Positions 56,175 through 64,000 of a stretch of DNA of 64,000 nt are shown here, in pieces; position 1 is the first letter of the stretch, and each line of letters opens with the position of its first letter. The notes beneath the pieces were generated by a model. That model was not told the origin of the DNA and searched no databases. It saw nothing but the letters and a program-made list of their open reading frames with translations. The position numbers and the translations under genes are program-made. Location: positions 2,682,501-2,746,500 of the forward strand of contig NZ_OY762934.1 in assembly GCF_963667045.1 (NCBI RefSeq). Direction: 5' to 3'. Origin of the DNA: an uncultured Cohaesibacter sp. (lineage in GTDB: Bacteria > Pseudomonadota > Alphaproteobacteria > Rhizobiales > Cohaesibacteraceae).

Positions 56175-57485
56175 TCAGCTTTTGTATTCCCGGCGGTCCT
56201 TGAATTTGTACCAGGCAAGATAGTAAGGCGCTATGGCGCGGCCGATGGCGTGGAACGGCAGGCTATGGGGCTCGGTCGTTGGCAGAGCCAACGAGGCGAG
56301 ATCTTCGCCATTCGTGGCGCGAGCCATCTCCCGCCCCAGTGAATAGCCGAGCGCAACACCGCGACCATTGCAGCCAATCCAGGTCCAGCCATTCGGGCCA
56401 AGGCTGTGAACGCGCGGGAAGCGGTCCCAGTTCATGGAAAGAAAGCCTTCCCAGACATGGGTCATCTTTGGCGGGGCAAGCTGTGGGAAGCTGTCGGCCA
56501 GATTGTTGGCGGCCTTGCGAGCCATGCGGGCGGCGAGATCGCCGAAGCCCATGATGGCGCCACCGGTGATCAGGCGGTTATCGCGGTCATAATGGAAGAA
56601 GCGCAGGTCGCCGCGGGTATCGGACACGGCCTGACGTCCCGGCAGGATCGTTGCGCGCAGCTCATCGCTCAGCGGTTCGGTTGACATCTGCCAGGAGGAA
56701 ACCGGCACGATGGAATGGGCAAGACGGCGGTTGAGCTTTGGTACCACTTCGCCGGTGTAGGCGTTGGTGGCAAGGATCAGCGCCCGCGCCTTGACCGAAC
56801 CCCGGTCGGTCTTGACGACCCACTGAGTGCCATCATGGGCATAGGATACGACCGGTGTGGCCTCATGGATGGTGCCTCCGGCCCTTTCTAAGGCCAGTGC
56901 CAATCCACGGGCCAGACCAAGCGGGTTGATATGGCCTCCGGATGGCGCGAGCATGCCGCCATACCAATGGTCGGTGCCGAGCAGTTCCGTGGTCGCCTTG
57001 CGATCAAGATAACGGGCATCAAGGCCAAACCGCTGCCATGCCTCGACACGCTTCTGGCTCAGTTTCGTGCGTCCCGGGGTGTGGGCCGGCTGGAACCAGC
57101 CGGTCTGTTCGGCATCGGCATGAGAGACGATGTCTTCTTCCCGGATCGCGTCAAACAGGACATTGGCAGACGCGCCAATCATCTGGGCAAAGAGGCGGCC
57201 GGTCTCGCCGTAGCGCTGAACCCACATGTCCGGTTCGGCAGCGGTAAGGGTTGGAATGACCTGCCCGTTGTTGCGCCCGGAAGCGCCCCAGCCGATCGCC
57301 TTGCCTTCCAGCAAAACCACCTCACGCCCGGCCTTGGCCAGATGCAGGGCGGCGCCCAGTCCGGTGAAGCCGCCGCCGATCACCACCGTATCGGTTTCAA
57401 TCGCTTCGGTGAGCGGAGCTGCCTCGGGGCGGGCCGGTGCGGTGACGGCCCAGATGGAGGGAGGGAATGTGACTGGATTGCTCAT
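56175..57485 (-). CDS. FAD-dependent amine oxidase/dehydrogenase (PuuB/OrdL type)
   Basis: A 436-residue flavoprotein. The FAD-binding fold starts DTVVIGGGFTGLGAALHLAK near residue 33, followed by the ATG-type substrate domain VIGWGASGRNNGQV-like segment (AIGWGASGRNNGQVIP) and the second FAD segment RLITGGAIMGFGDL. The C-terminal motif is WIGCNGRGVALGYSLG. The closest families are gamma-glutamylputrescine oxidase and other D-amino acid or amine oxidases. The ATG at 57485 fits the family start. It heads a gene set with the ATC-type hydrolase and M20D amidohydrolase, 144 bases from the Liv operon end. Confidence 0.9.
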   Translation of the reverse strand: MSNPVTFPPSIWAVTAPARPEAAPLTEAIETDTVVIGGGFTGLGAALHLAKAGREVVLLEGKAIGWGASGRNNGQVIPTLTAAEPDMWVQRYGETGRLFAQMIGASANVLFDAIREEDIVSHADAEQTGWFQPAHTPGRTKLSQKRVEAWQRFGLDARYLDRKATTELLGTDHWYGGMLAPSGGHINPLGLARGLALALERAGGTIHEATPVVSYAHDGTQWVVKTDRGSVKARALILATNAYTGEVVPKLNRRLAHSIVPVSSWQMSTEPLSDELRATILPGRQAVSDTRGDLRFFHYDRDNRLITGGAIMGFGDLAARMARKAANNLADSFPQLAPPKMTHVWEGFLSMNWDRFPRVHSLGPNGWTWIGCNGRGVALGYSLGREMARATNGEDLASLALPTTEPHSLPFHAIGRAIAPYYLAWYKFKDRREYKS

Positions 57486-57549
57486 GTCTTTTCTTTCACT
57501 GTTTAGACTGATCAAACGGCGTCGATTATCTGTCGAATTCTAAAATACC

Positions 57550-57616
57550 AGAGGGTCTGGCCCCTCTGCAAAGGTGCATAACGAGGAAAATCCCGGCATG
57601 AGAGACACGCCGGGAT
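57550..57616 (-). terminator. Terminators at the end of the Liv operon
   Basis: The stem ATCCCGGC (57590-57597) and GCCGGGAT (57609-57616) is perfect, and on the minus strand is followed by TTTTCC. A second smaller stem, AGAGGG-N6-CCCTCT, lies at 57550-57567. They end the Liv transcript at least in part before the FAD oxidase gene. Confidence 0.8.
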
Positions 57617-57629
57617 GATTGGCAGAGCC

Positions 57630-58346
57630 TCAGGCCTCTTCGTGAACATGGCCGCCCAGATAGGCATCGGCCACGCGCTTGTCGCTCATCAGCGCATGGG
57701 CATCGCCCTCGATGACGATCTTGCCATGCTCGATGACATAGGCCCGATCGGAGATGCGCAGCGCTGCCTTGACATTCTGCTCAACGAGCAGAATCGCATA
57801 GCCTTCCTCGCGGATCCTGGTGACCAGCTCACAGATGAAGCCCACAAGACGTGGCGCAAGGCCAAGCGATGGTTCGTCCAGCAACAGGACCTTTGGCTTG
57901 CGCATCAGGGCGCGGCCGATGCAGAGCATCTGCTGCTCACCACCGGACATGGAGCCTGCCTGCTGCTTGAGGCGTTCCTTGAGCACCGGAAACAGGGTCA
58001 GAACATGATCCAGTTCCTGCCGACCAAGCGGCCCGGCCCCGAGAATGAGATTCTCCAGCACGGTCATGGTGGAGAAGATCTGCCGCCCTTCCGGCGCCTG
58101 CATGACGCCGCGATCGACGATTTCGTGGCTCTTGAGCTTGGAGATGTCCTGCCCATCGAGCAGAATCTCGCCACCGGTGGCATGATAGATGCCCGAGATG
58201 CAGCGCATCAGCGAGGTCTTGCCGACCCCGTTGGCACCCAGAACAGAGACAATGCCCTTTTCCGGAACGGCCACGGTGATGTCATGCAGGATTTCCTGAA
58301 TGCCGATCTTGAGAGACAGGTTGTTGATTTCGAGACTATTGCTCAT
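57630..58346 (-). CDS. livF: Branched-chain amino acid-type ABC ATPase LivF
   Basis: A 238-residue ATPase with Walker A LGANGVGKTSLMRC near residue 37, signature MSGGEQQMLCIGRALM near residue 134 and Walker B VLLLDEPSLGLAP. The start overlaps the LivG stop as TGATG. It is the last gene of the Liv unit. The Liv family moves branched-chain and other hydrophobic amino acids, amides and short peptides, so the substrate is open. Confidence 0.94.
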   Translation of the reverse strand: MSNSLEINNLSLKIGIQEILHDITVAVPEKGIVSVLGANGVGKTSLMRCISGIYHATGGEILLDGQDISKLKSHEIVDRGVMQAPEGRQIFSTMTVLENLILGAGPLGRQELDHVLTLFPVLKERLKQQAGSMSGGEQQMLCIGRALMRKPKVLLLDEPSLGLAPRLVGFICELVTRIREEGYAILLVEQNVKAALRISDRAYVIEHGKIVIEGDAHALMSDKRVADAYLGGHVHEEA

Positions 58347-59101
58347 CAGTCATCACCTCCCAGATAGGCTTCCAGAACGGCAGGGTTCTGACGCACCTTG
58401 GCCGGCACGTCATCGGCAATTTTTCTGCCCGAGGCAAGCACGACGAGGCGCTGACAAATGCCCATCACCAACCCCATGTCATGCTCGACCAGCATGATCG
58501 TGAGGCCGGTCTTATTGAGATCGGTGATGAACTGGGCCAGTTCGGCTGTCTCGGAATCATTCATCCCGGCGGCAGGTTCATCAAGGATCAGCAGATCCGG
58601 CTTCATGGCCAGAGCACGCGCGATTTCAAGATATTTGCGCTTGCCGTAGGACAGGTTGGCCGCCAGATCGTGAGCATGTTCCTTGAGGCCGACCTTTTCG
58701 AGCATTTCCCAGCTGCGCTCGGAAATTTCCTTTGCCTTGGCCCGACCGCCCCAGAGTGCGGAGAAGGGGCTGACCCCGATCATGCCCAGTGCGCCGACGG
58801 AGATATTGTCGAAGACGGTCATGTTGGGGAAGACACGCAGGTTCTGGAAGGTACGGGACATGCCCCGGTGTGCGATCTTGTGCACCGGCAGCCCCGTGAT
58901 GCTCTTGCCCTTGAAGCGGACATCGCCCGAAGACGGCGGCGTGAAGCCGGAGATCAGGTTGAACAGGGTGGTCTTGCCAGCCCCGTTCGGTCCGATCAGG
59001 CCGAACAGCTCGCCTTCGGAGACTTTGGTGGAGACATCATCGACAGCCCTCAGGCCACCGAAGACGCGGGTCAGGGAATCAAGTTCAAGTATGGTCGTCA
59101 T
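58346..59101 (-). CDS. livG: Branched-chain amino acid-type ABC ATPase LivG
   Basis: A 251-residue ATPase with Walker A IGPNGAGKTTLFNLI near residue 38, the LivG-type signature LSYGKRKYLEIARALA and Walker B LLILDEPAAGMND. It forms the ATPase pair with LivF, overlaps the LivM stop as ATGA and LivF start as TGATG, so the genes are translationally coupled. Confidence 0.94.
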   Translation of the reverse strand: MTTILELDSLTRVFGGLRAVDDVSTKVSEGELFGLIGPNGAGKTTLFNLISGFTPPSSGDVRFKGKSITGLPVHKIAHRGMSRTFQNLRVFPNMTVFDNISVGALGMIGVSPFSALWGGRAKAKEISERSWEMLEKVGLKEHAHDLAANLSYGKRKYLEIARALAMKPDLLILDEPAAGMNDSETAELAQFITDLNKTGLTIMLVEHDMGLVMGICQRLVVLASGRKIADDVPAKVRQNPAVLEAYLGGDD

Positions 59102-60096
59102 TTCCAGCCGATCCCCTTCTCAGAATTGTCTTCCGACCAGGCCGAGCCGAGAATCCTGCGCGCAAAGTTGAGCGCATTGACTTCGCCGAACAGGCCCTTT
59201 GGCAGGAACAGGATCGCCCCGAACATCAGAAGGCCGACGATGATGTTGCGGATGTCGCCGAAGTAACGCAGCACTTCCGGCAGCAGGATCAGCAACAGGG
59301 CACCGATCAGCACGCCCGGCAGAGAGCCCAGCCCCCCCACAACGACCATCGTCAGGATGAGGATCGACTGGGAGAAGTTGAAGTCGTTGGGCGAAATGTA
59401 GCCCGTGGTGTAGGCCCAGAGCGCCCCGGCGATGCCTGCGAAGAAGGCAGAAATCACGAAGGCCTGAATCTTCATCACGGTGACGTTGATGCCCATGGCC
59501 GCCGTGCACTGGTCGTCTTCACGCAGTGACCGCAGGGCATTGCCATAATAGGAATGGCTGAGACGGTTGAGAATGAGGATCGAGACGGCCGCAACAACGG
59601 CCACCACATAATAGATCCCCAGTTCACTGTTGATGGCATAGCCGAACAGATCGATGCCATCGAAAAGCATCACCCCGTTGGGACCATTGGTGACATCGAC
59701 CCAGTTCTGGAAGACCAGAAACAGCATCTGGCCGATGCCAAGCGTCGCGACGGCGAAATAGATCGACATCAGGCGCATGGTTGGCAGCGCCACCAGGAAG
59801 GCGACAAAGGCAGCGCCGATACCGGCCAGCGGCAGGCCATAAGTGAAGCCGATGCCATATTTGGAGCCGAGCAACGCGGCCACATAGGCACCGACGCCGT
59901 AGAGGGAAGCATGCCCCAGATGCAACAGCCCTGCCACGCCGGTGACCAGATGCAGGGAGGCGGCCAACAGCATGAAGACGAAGGCCAGAGTGGCGATCTG
60001 GTAATAGTAGCCCTTGCCGAGACCTTCGAGCGCGAACGGAACCACGGCGAAGACGATAACCAGCAGCAGCAGCTTGATGAGCAATGGTTTAGACAC
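59098..60096 (-). CDS. livM: Branched-chain amino acid-type ABC permease LivM
   Basis: A 332-residue permease with about nine membrane segments. The LivM motifs GHASLYGVGAYVAALLG near residue 78 and GGLGSLPGVLIGALLLILLP near residue 255 are present. The start is GTG at 60096 with a strong AGGAGGG upstream, overlapping livH by 8 bases. It pairs with LivH. Confidence 0.93.
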   Translation of the reverse strand: MSKPLLIKLLLLVIVFAVVPFALEGLGKGYYYQIATLAFVFMLLAASLHLVTGVAGLLHLGHASLYGVGAYVAALLGSKYGIGFTYGLPLAGIGAAFVAFLVALPTMRLMSIYFAVATLGIGQMLFLVFQNWVDVTNGPNGVMLFDGIDLFGYAINSELGIYYVVAVVAAVSILILNRLSHSYYGNALRSLREDDQCTAAMGINVTVMKIQAFVISAFFAGIAGALWAYTTGYISPNDFNFSQSILILTMVVVGGLGSLPGVLIGALLLILLPEVLRYFGDIRNIIVGLLMFGAILFLPKGLFGEVNALNFARRILGSAWSEDNSEKGIGWK

Positions 60097-61003
60097 GTTC
60101 CCTCCTTGCTCCGAAGAGGCCTTGCGGGAAGAAGATCAGCGTGGCGAGCAGGAAGGCATAGGCAACCATGTCAGACCATACCGATGGCATGAAGCTGGTG
60201 GAAATGCTCTCGGCAAGCCCGAGGATCATGGCAGAGACGACCGCGCCCGGAATGGAGCTGAGGCCACCCATGACCATGGCAACAAAGGCCTTGATGCCCG
60301 GCGTGAAACCCATGGCGGGGAAGATTGCGCCATAATAGAGCCCGACGAGAATGCCGGCGAGTGCGCCCATGCCCGAGCCGATGATAAAGGTGAAAATGAT
60401 CGTCCGGTCGGTGTTGATGCCGCAGTATTTGGCACCCAGTGCATTGTTGGACACCGCGCGGATGGACATGCCGATCGGGCTTTTCTTGAGCAGCCACTGC
60501 AGACCGCCCAGCATGATCAGCGTTATGGCCAGAATGATCAGGTCACCATTGACGATGGTGATCGGGCCGATCTCGATCGGCTTGTTAATCAGGTAGGCCA
60601 GATCGATGGACTGGAACTGCGAGCCGAAGATCAGTTCCATGGCTTCGCGGGCGATGATCGACATGGCCAGGGAAGACATCAGGGTCGCTTCACGCATGGC
60701 GCGGGATTTCAGCGAGGCTTCGTCGGAGAATCGGCGGAACGGACGGAAGGCAAGACGTTCAAGCCCGAAACCGGCAAAAGCACCCGCAGCCAGAGCAATG
60801 AACAGAACCACCAGAAGCGGCGGCGCAAAAGCCGTGATGGCCATCAGACCGGCAAAGGCACCAATCGTGTAAACCTCGCCATGGGCAAAGTTCACCACAT
60901 TGAGCACGCCGAAGATCAGCGTGAAGCCGATCGCCATCAGCGCATAAATCATACCCAGCGAAACGCCAATGGCGAGCTGTTGCAAAAAATAAGGATCGAA
61001 CAC
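60089..61003 (-). CDS. livH: Branched-chain amino acid-type ABC permease LivH
   Basis: A 304-residue permease with eight membrane segments. The LivH sequence marks are GVLNVVNFAHGEVYTIGAF near residue 31 and FVAMVMGGLSSIPGAVVSA near residue 241. It follows the binding-protein gene after 68 bases with a perfect-type hairpin, and overlaps livM. Confidence 0.93.
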   Translation of the reverse strand: MFDPYFLQQLAIGVSLGMIYALMAIGFTLIFGVLNVVNFAHGEVYTIGAFAGLMAITAFAPPLLVVLFIALAAGAFAGFGLERLAFRPFRRFSDEASLKSRAMREATLMSSLAMSIIAREAMELIFGSQFQSIDLAYLINKPIEIGPITIVNGDLIILAITLIMLGGLQWLLKKSPIGMSIRAVSNNALGAKYCGINTDRTIIFTFIIGSGMGALAGILVGLYYGAIFPAMGFTPGIKAFVAMVMGGLSSIPGAVVSAMILGLAESISTSFMPSVWSDMVAYAFLLATLIFFPQGLFGARRERV

Positions 61004-61030
61004 GAAGGTCCCCCTTTTCTCTTATTGCCA

Positions 61031-61058
61031 CCCGCCCGAAGGCCGAGCTCCGGACGGG
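61031..61058 (-). other. Intercistronic stem-loop between livK and livH
   Basis: Arms CCCGCCCG (61031-61038) and CGGACGGG (61051-61058) pair over 8 bp with one G-T wobble and a 12-base loop, between the binding-protein gene and the permease gene. Confidence 0.6.
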
Positions 61059-61071
61059 ATGGGGGATTGGG

Positions 61072-62184
61072 TTACTTCACTTCAACGAAGACGCCATCCT
61101 TGACGGTGGCCTTGGTGAGTTCCTTGAGAGGCTCGCCATTTTCGTCAAAGGAGGTGTTGCCGGTGACACCCGGGAAATCCTTGGTCGCAGCCACGGCGTC
61201 GCGCAGGCTCTGACGGGTTACATCCGGATAGGCCTTGACGACAGCAGCCAGCATGATGTTGACGGCATCATAGGCCTGCGCAGGGAACTGACCCGGCGCA
61301 TTGTCATGGGTCTTTTTCCATTCGGTCACGAATTCCGTCACGTTGGCATCGGCACGGGTCGGCAGGAAGGTCGCGGTCAGTTTGAGGCCATTCGCAGCAT
61401 CACCGGCAAGCTCGATCAGCTTGTCGTTATAGGCCGCCGAGGTGGAGTAGACAGGGATGCCGGCATTGAGCTGGGCAACCTGTTTGAGAAACTGGGCACC
61501 GTCTTCATAGAAGAAACCGGTGTAGATGGCTTCCGGCTTCTTCTCTTCCAGCTTGGTGATGATGGAACGGAAATCAGCCAGACCGCGATTGAAGAATTCG
61601 GTGTAGACGACTTCGCCGCCCATTTCCTTGTAGGGATCGACAAAGCCCTTGACCACGGACTGGCCCCAGTCGGTCTGCTCGGCAATCACGGCGACCTTCT
61701 TGATGCCCTGATCGATCATCCACTTGGCGTTGACAGCGCCTTCCTGATTCTGGGTGGTGATGTTGCGGAATTGCCATTCGGAGATCTTGGCGAAGTCCGG
61801 GTGGGATGCGGTCTGAGACAGCTGGACCATGCCGGAGCGCTTGTAGACCTGAGCGGCTGCCATGGAGACTGTGGAGGTGAAGTCACCGAGAACGCCGACG
61901 ATTTCCTTGTCGTCAACGAACTTGCGGGCGATGGTTACACCTTCCTTGGCATCGGAGCGGGAGTCTTCATAGACGATTTCTACGGGCACCGGAATCTGGC
62001 CGGATGCGTTGAACTTGGCAAGAGCGATTTCTGCAGCGTCCTTGAAGTCCTGGCCGTACTGGGCAGTGTTGCCAGTGAGGGGCAGCTGGTAGCCGATCTT
62101 GATACTATCGGCAGCCTGCGAGGCTGCTGGCAGCATGACTGAAGCGACAGTGAGTGCCAAAAGCGTTCTGCGAGAAAGTTTCAT
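61072..62184 (-). CDS. livK: Liv-type periplasmic binding protein
   Basis: A 370-residue receptor of the Peripla_BP_6 family. It has a signal peptide beginning MKLSRRTLLALTVASVMLPA, which includes an SRRTLL twin-arginine-like motif, with cleavage after SQAA. Mature motifs include KIGYQLPLTGNTAQYGQDF and VIAEQTDWGQSVVKGF. LivK-type proteins bind branched-chain amino acids, amides, urea or aromatic acids. The context of an ATC-hydrolase-like protein on both sides of the locus suggests a nitrogen or sulfur heterocycle or N-acyl amino acid. Confidence 0.9.
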   Translation of the reverse strand: MKLSRRTLLALTVASVMLPAASQAADSIKIGYQLPLTGNTAQYGQDFKDAAEIALAKFNASGQIPVPVEIVYEDSRSDAKEGVTIARKFVDDKEIVGVLGDFTSTVSMAAAQVYKRSGMVQLSQTASHPDFAKISEWQFRNITTQNQEGAVNAKWMIDQGIKKVAVIAEQTDWGQSVVKGFVDPYKEMGGEVVYTEFFNRGLADFRSIITKLEEKKPEAIYTGFFYEDGAQFLKQVAQLNAGIPVYSTSAAYNDKLIELAGDAANGLKLTATFLPTRADANVTEFVTEWKKTHDNAPGQFPAQAYDAVNIMLAAVVKAYPDVTRQSLRDAVAATKDFPGVTGNTSFDENGEPLKELTKATVKDGVFVEVK

Positions 62185-62255
62185 AGCGAGAGTTCCCCAA
62201 TGGGTTGGTAATCGGTGTACTAAGCGCCTGAAAAGTCAGGCCGAGGGAGGTGACG

Positions 62256-62323
62256 CCCGTTTTAACGGGTCTGTTTCAAGTCCGGTATTCCGGATCCTGC
62301 ATTTCGACGTCCGGTTTGCCGGA
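62256..62323. repeat. Three consecutive small hairpins between the ATC-like gene and livK
   Basis: CCCGTT-TT-AACGGG (62256-62269), TCCGG-TATT-CCGGA (62281-62294) and TCCGG-TTTG-CCGGA (62310-62323) are perfect mini-hairpins in the 166-base gap. The last two are near-identical copies 29 bases apart. Confidence 0.6.
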
Positions 62324-62350
62324 TCTGTCTGTATTGTAAAAAGATGTTCT

Positions 62351-62863
62351 TCAAACGGCTTCCGCTTCAGAACCAGGTTTCACGATCAGGCGGCAGCAAC
62401 CGGTATCGCCGATCTTCCATGTTTCGCCTTCGAAGGTGAAGCCGGCCTTGGTGAACATGCCTGCGTCAATGGCCCCTGCGGCCTTGCACAGCAGCTCCAG
62501 GGCTTCACCCTTGCGGCCTGCTGCAACCCAGTTGTCCTTCAGCGGGCACTTGTGGAATTTGATTTCCATGCCTTCATGGTCGCATTTGCGCAGTTCCGGA
62601 CCAAACAGGTGATCGCGGCAAGGGATGCCCTGCAGAAACTGTTCGGTCAGTCCTTCGATATTGGCAGGGCCATGGGCCTGAAGCTTTTCGCCCATTTCTT
62701 CGCCAAGGCGATAGGTCGCCGCACTCATCAGCTCGACGGCTTTGTCGTTGCCAAAATTCTCGACCAGAACATCAAACATGAACATGTAGAATTTGGCGCG
62801 CATCGCATAGGCGCCAGAAAGCTGCTCAAAGGTGATTTCCGGGGTTTTGGTCTCTTCTGTCAT
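62351..62863 (-). CDS. ATC-hydrolase-like protein, first gene before the Liv operon
   Basis: A 170-residue cytoplasmic protein. Segments resembling the ATC-hydrolase family are KFHKCPLKDNWVAAG near residue 95 and ELLCKAAGAIDAGMF near residue 115, then GDTGCCRLIVKPG near the end, with cysteines in the places where metal or substrate might be bound. The similarity to the protein at 55701 is in layout rather than in simple identity. The start at 62863 has GGAG six bases upstream; a longer in-frame start is rejected. It reads into the livK gene over a 166-base gap with hairpins. Confidence 0.65.
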   Translation of the reverse strand: MTEETKTPEITFEQLSGAYAMRAKFYMFMFDVLVENFGNDKAVELMSAATYRLGEEMGEKLQAHGPANIEGLTEQFLQGIPCRDHLFGPELRKCDHEGMEIKFHKCPLKDNWVAAGRKGEALELLCKAAGAIDAGMFTKAGFTFEGETWKIGDTGCCRLIVKPGSEAEAV

Positions 62864-63818
62864 TGGTCTCTCCAAATCTGGTCCTGAGGTTTGGCCCTTC
62901 TGGCTCTGATTGTTGGTGGCCAAGTGTGGCCGGTATGACGGTCCGTTACGGGTGCAACGGAAAAGATCCGAAAACGGATGCAAATGCTTGATCGGATTCA
63001 TTCCAAAAATGAAACGCGTCTGCCGGTTCGGGATCGCTTGATCAACGGCACACCCGCTGCTTCGAACTCAATTAAGAACAATTTGCAACAATAGAATTCA
63101 ATCTCCAACTCCATGAACACGCCTTCTCGGTCGCTCACGCAAGAGAAAATGCCTTAAAATTAGACTTGCTTAAAATTTACTCATACAAACCTGAAAAGCG
63201 CAATTGAAACATTGTTTTCCAAACAAACTACAGCAATTTTTCCAAACAACAGCTTCGCGACGACTTTCGCTAAAAATTGAATAATTAGTTTTATTTCAAC
63301 AAGATAAAAGGAATATCTCAGCCAACATAAGGTCATTGATGCCCATACAAGTTTGGGAGTTGGTGAACGGAAAGCCATTTTCCTCCGCAAGCTGCTCGAC
63401 ACCTCAGATTGCAGGGCCTGGGCGGCACTCCCGCGTTGGGTGGTATGGCGCCCCACAGACTAGAGCATTGAGTCTCGTGGGTCCTCCTTGTTGCAAGACA
63501 AGGCAGCCAACCGCTTGTTCTGTCGAACTATATTTTGGAAAGGTCAAGAATTCAACCGCACGCCAGCTCGAGTCAGCATCCCCAGGCTCCACTGACGCTC
63601 AGGACAGCGGGATGCAACAAAGAAGCCCCCAGCGAGCCAGGCAACCGGCGTGCAACGCCCGAGCACGATCAACGAAGATTGGATCCATAAAGCCAACAGC
63701 AGCCCCAAGGGAGAGCCTGAGGCGCTTGTGTTCGCCACCGATCACCAAGACAGAGAAAGCGAGCCACGTCGGGAACGGCAGTCCAGCCTGTCGTTCCCGG
63801 AGACGATGAGGCCTGAGG
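62864..63818. other. Intergenic region with an AT-rich core, no convincing gene
   Basis: The 955 bases hold the promoter of the ATC-like gene and then DNA without a recognisable gene. Dyads TCCGTT-N8-AACGGA (62942-62961) and ATCCG-AAAA-CGGAT (62966-62979) lie 79-116 bases ahead of that gene. From about 63060 to 63330 the DNA is markedly AT-rich; after that GC rises. Reading frames in 63336-63809 (plus) and 63544-63738 (minus) have low-complexity translations that match no family I know. Confidence 0.5.
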
Positions 63819-64000
63819 TCAGCCCTGATGGCTCAGCGCGTCGGTCATCGCCTGAAGAATGACATGGGCCGATTCTGCGCCCGGATCGACATGACCGACA
63901 GACCGGGCGCCCAGCTTCTTGGAACGGCCCCGGCGGCTTTCCATGTCGCGCGTCGCATCGGCTCCACGTCTAGCGCCAGCGGCAGCGGCAGCGATCACCG
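63819..64000 (-). CDS. DhaL-like (dihydroxyacetone kinase L subunit) protein, 3' end only
   Basis: Only the last 60 codons are inside the window. The translated end contains GRSKKLGARSVGHVDPGAES, which matches the C-terminal signature of the Dak2/DhaL ATP-binding subunit (GRASYLG then ERSIGHxDPGA). DhaL phosphorylates dihydroxyacetone or related ketoses with DhaK. The 5' part, and its partner, are past the right edge. Confidence 0.75.
   Translation of the reverse strand, partial: VIAAAAAGARRGADATRDMESRRGRSKKLGARSVGHVDPGAESAHVILQAMTDALSHQG

Noticed and set aside
54753-56342. 529-codon plus-strand frame opposite the M20D, ATC-hydrolase and FAD oxidase genes
   Set aside because: It crosses three well-supported minus-strand genes and an intergenic gap and has no recognisable domain.
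60014-61213. 399-codon plus-strand frame opposite livM-livH-livK
   Set aside because: Its translation is rich in Gly, Asp, Gln and His with no hydrophobic core or motif, as expected of the complement of membrane-protein genes.
63400-63500. Possible tRNA or attachment-site remnant
   Set aside because: No T-loop GTTCGA-type motif, acceptor pairing or repeat partner could be found.
63336-63809. 157-codon plus-strand frame and 64-codon minus-strand frame near the right edge
   Set aside because: Translations show no domain, no good ribosome-binding site and biased composition; I treat the region as non-coding.

Overview
The window is chromosomal DNA from an alphaproteobacterium, most likely a Hyphomicrobiales (Rhizobiales)-type organism with a heterotrophic, possibly marine, life style. 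This rests on the protein flavour (rhizobial-style ABC sugar operons, a DctPQM TRAP system, Liv-type amino-acid importers), moderately high GC, dense operons and many ATGA/TGATG overlaps. Genus is not determined. I saw no rRNA, tRNA, CRISPR array, phage, insertion sequence or integrase. Nearly all the DNA is explained by metabolic and transport operons, each with its own regulator.

Layout. 0.3-3.7 kb: katG diverging from oxyR (peroxide defence). 3.7-9.1 kb: a ytfQRT-yjfF (galactofuranose-type) ABC operon ending in a translationally coupled GntR/FadR-type regulator. 9.3-12.5 kb: a DUF1868 2H-phosphoesterase-like gene, yjbQ, a tyrosine-phosphatase-like gene and a secreted unknown. 12.8-16.3 kb: two phosphate transporters (PiT type and Na/Pi type with a PhoU-like tail). 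16.4-18.9 kb: glutathione-dependent formaldehyde detoxification (fghA, adhC, frmR). 19.1-29.7 kb: TRAP transporter diverging from a DHDPS/NAL-family aldolase, GntR regulator, cytoplasmic GH78 alpha-L-rhamnosidase, FGGY kinase and L-fucose-isomerase-like protein. 29.8-37.8 kb: a seven-gene ABC sugar operon with its LacI regulator, an epimerase and a Gfo/Idh dehydrogenase. 38-41.5 kb: an orphan ferredoxin-like protein, an aldo/keto reductase, and arsR-arsP. 41.6-47.5 kb: an RpiR regulator diverging from two 5-formyl-THF cyclo-ligase-like (COG0212) genes that bracket an NMT1/THI5-like ABC importer with a fused double permease. 47.7-53.2 kb: a LysR regulator diverging from an alpha/beta hydrolase, DcuC-family carrier, carboxypeptidase-G2-like M20 peptidase and SGNH-like secreted protein. 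53.3-54.3 kb: small genes, including a 44-codon ORF. 54.5-62.9 kb: an L-2-amino-thiazoline-4-carboxylate (ATC) hydrolase-family protein, M20D amidohydrolase and FAD oxidase next to a complete Liv ABC importer whose first gene is a second ATC-hydrolase-like protein. The right edge holds the 3' end of a DhaL-like gene.

How the parts work together. The dominant theme is uptake followed by cytoplasmic processing of unusual carbon and nitrogen compounds. Five importers (Ytf, TRAP, RbsC-type, NMT1-type, Liv) each sit with matching catabolic enzymes and a local regulator, and clear candidate operators can be read for several of them (LacI, ArsR, RpiR, FrmR, FadR-type). The loci I judge most likely to encode poorly described pathways are the ATC-hydrolase/Liv locus (54.5-62.9 kb), the COG0212/NMT1 locus (42.5-47.5 kb) and the rhamnoside/TRAP locus (19-29.7 kb). 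All functions are read from sequence and remembered family features; no database search was possible.
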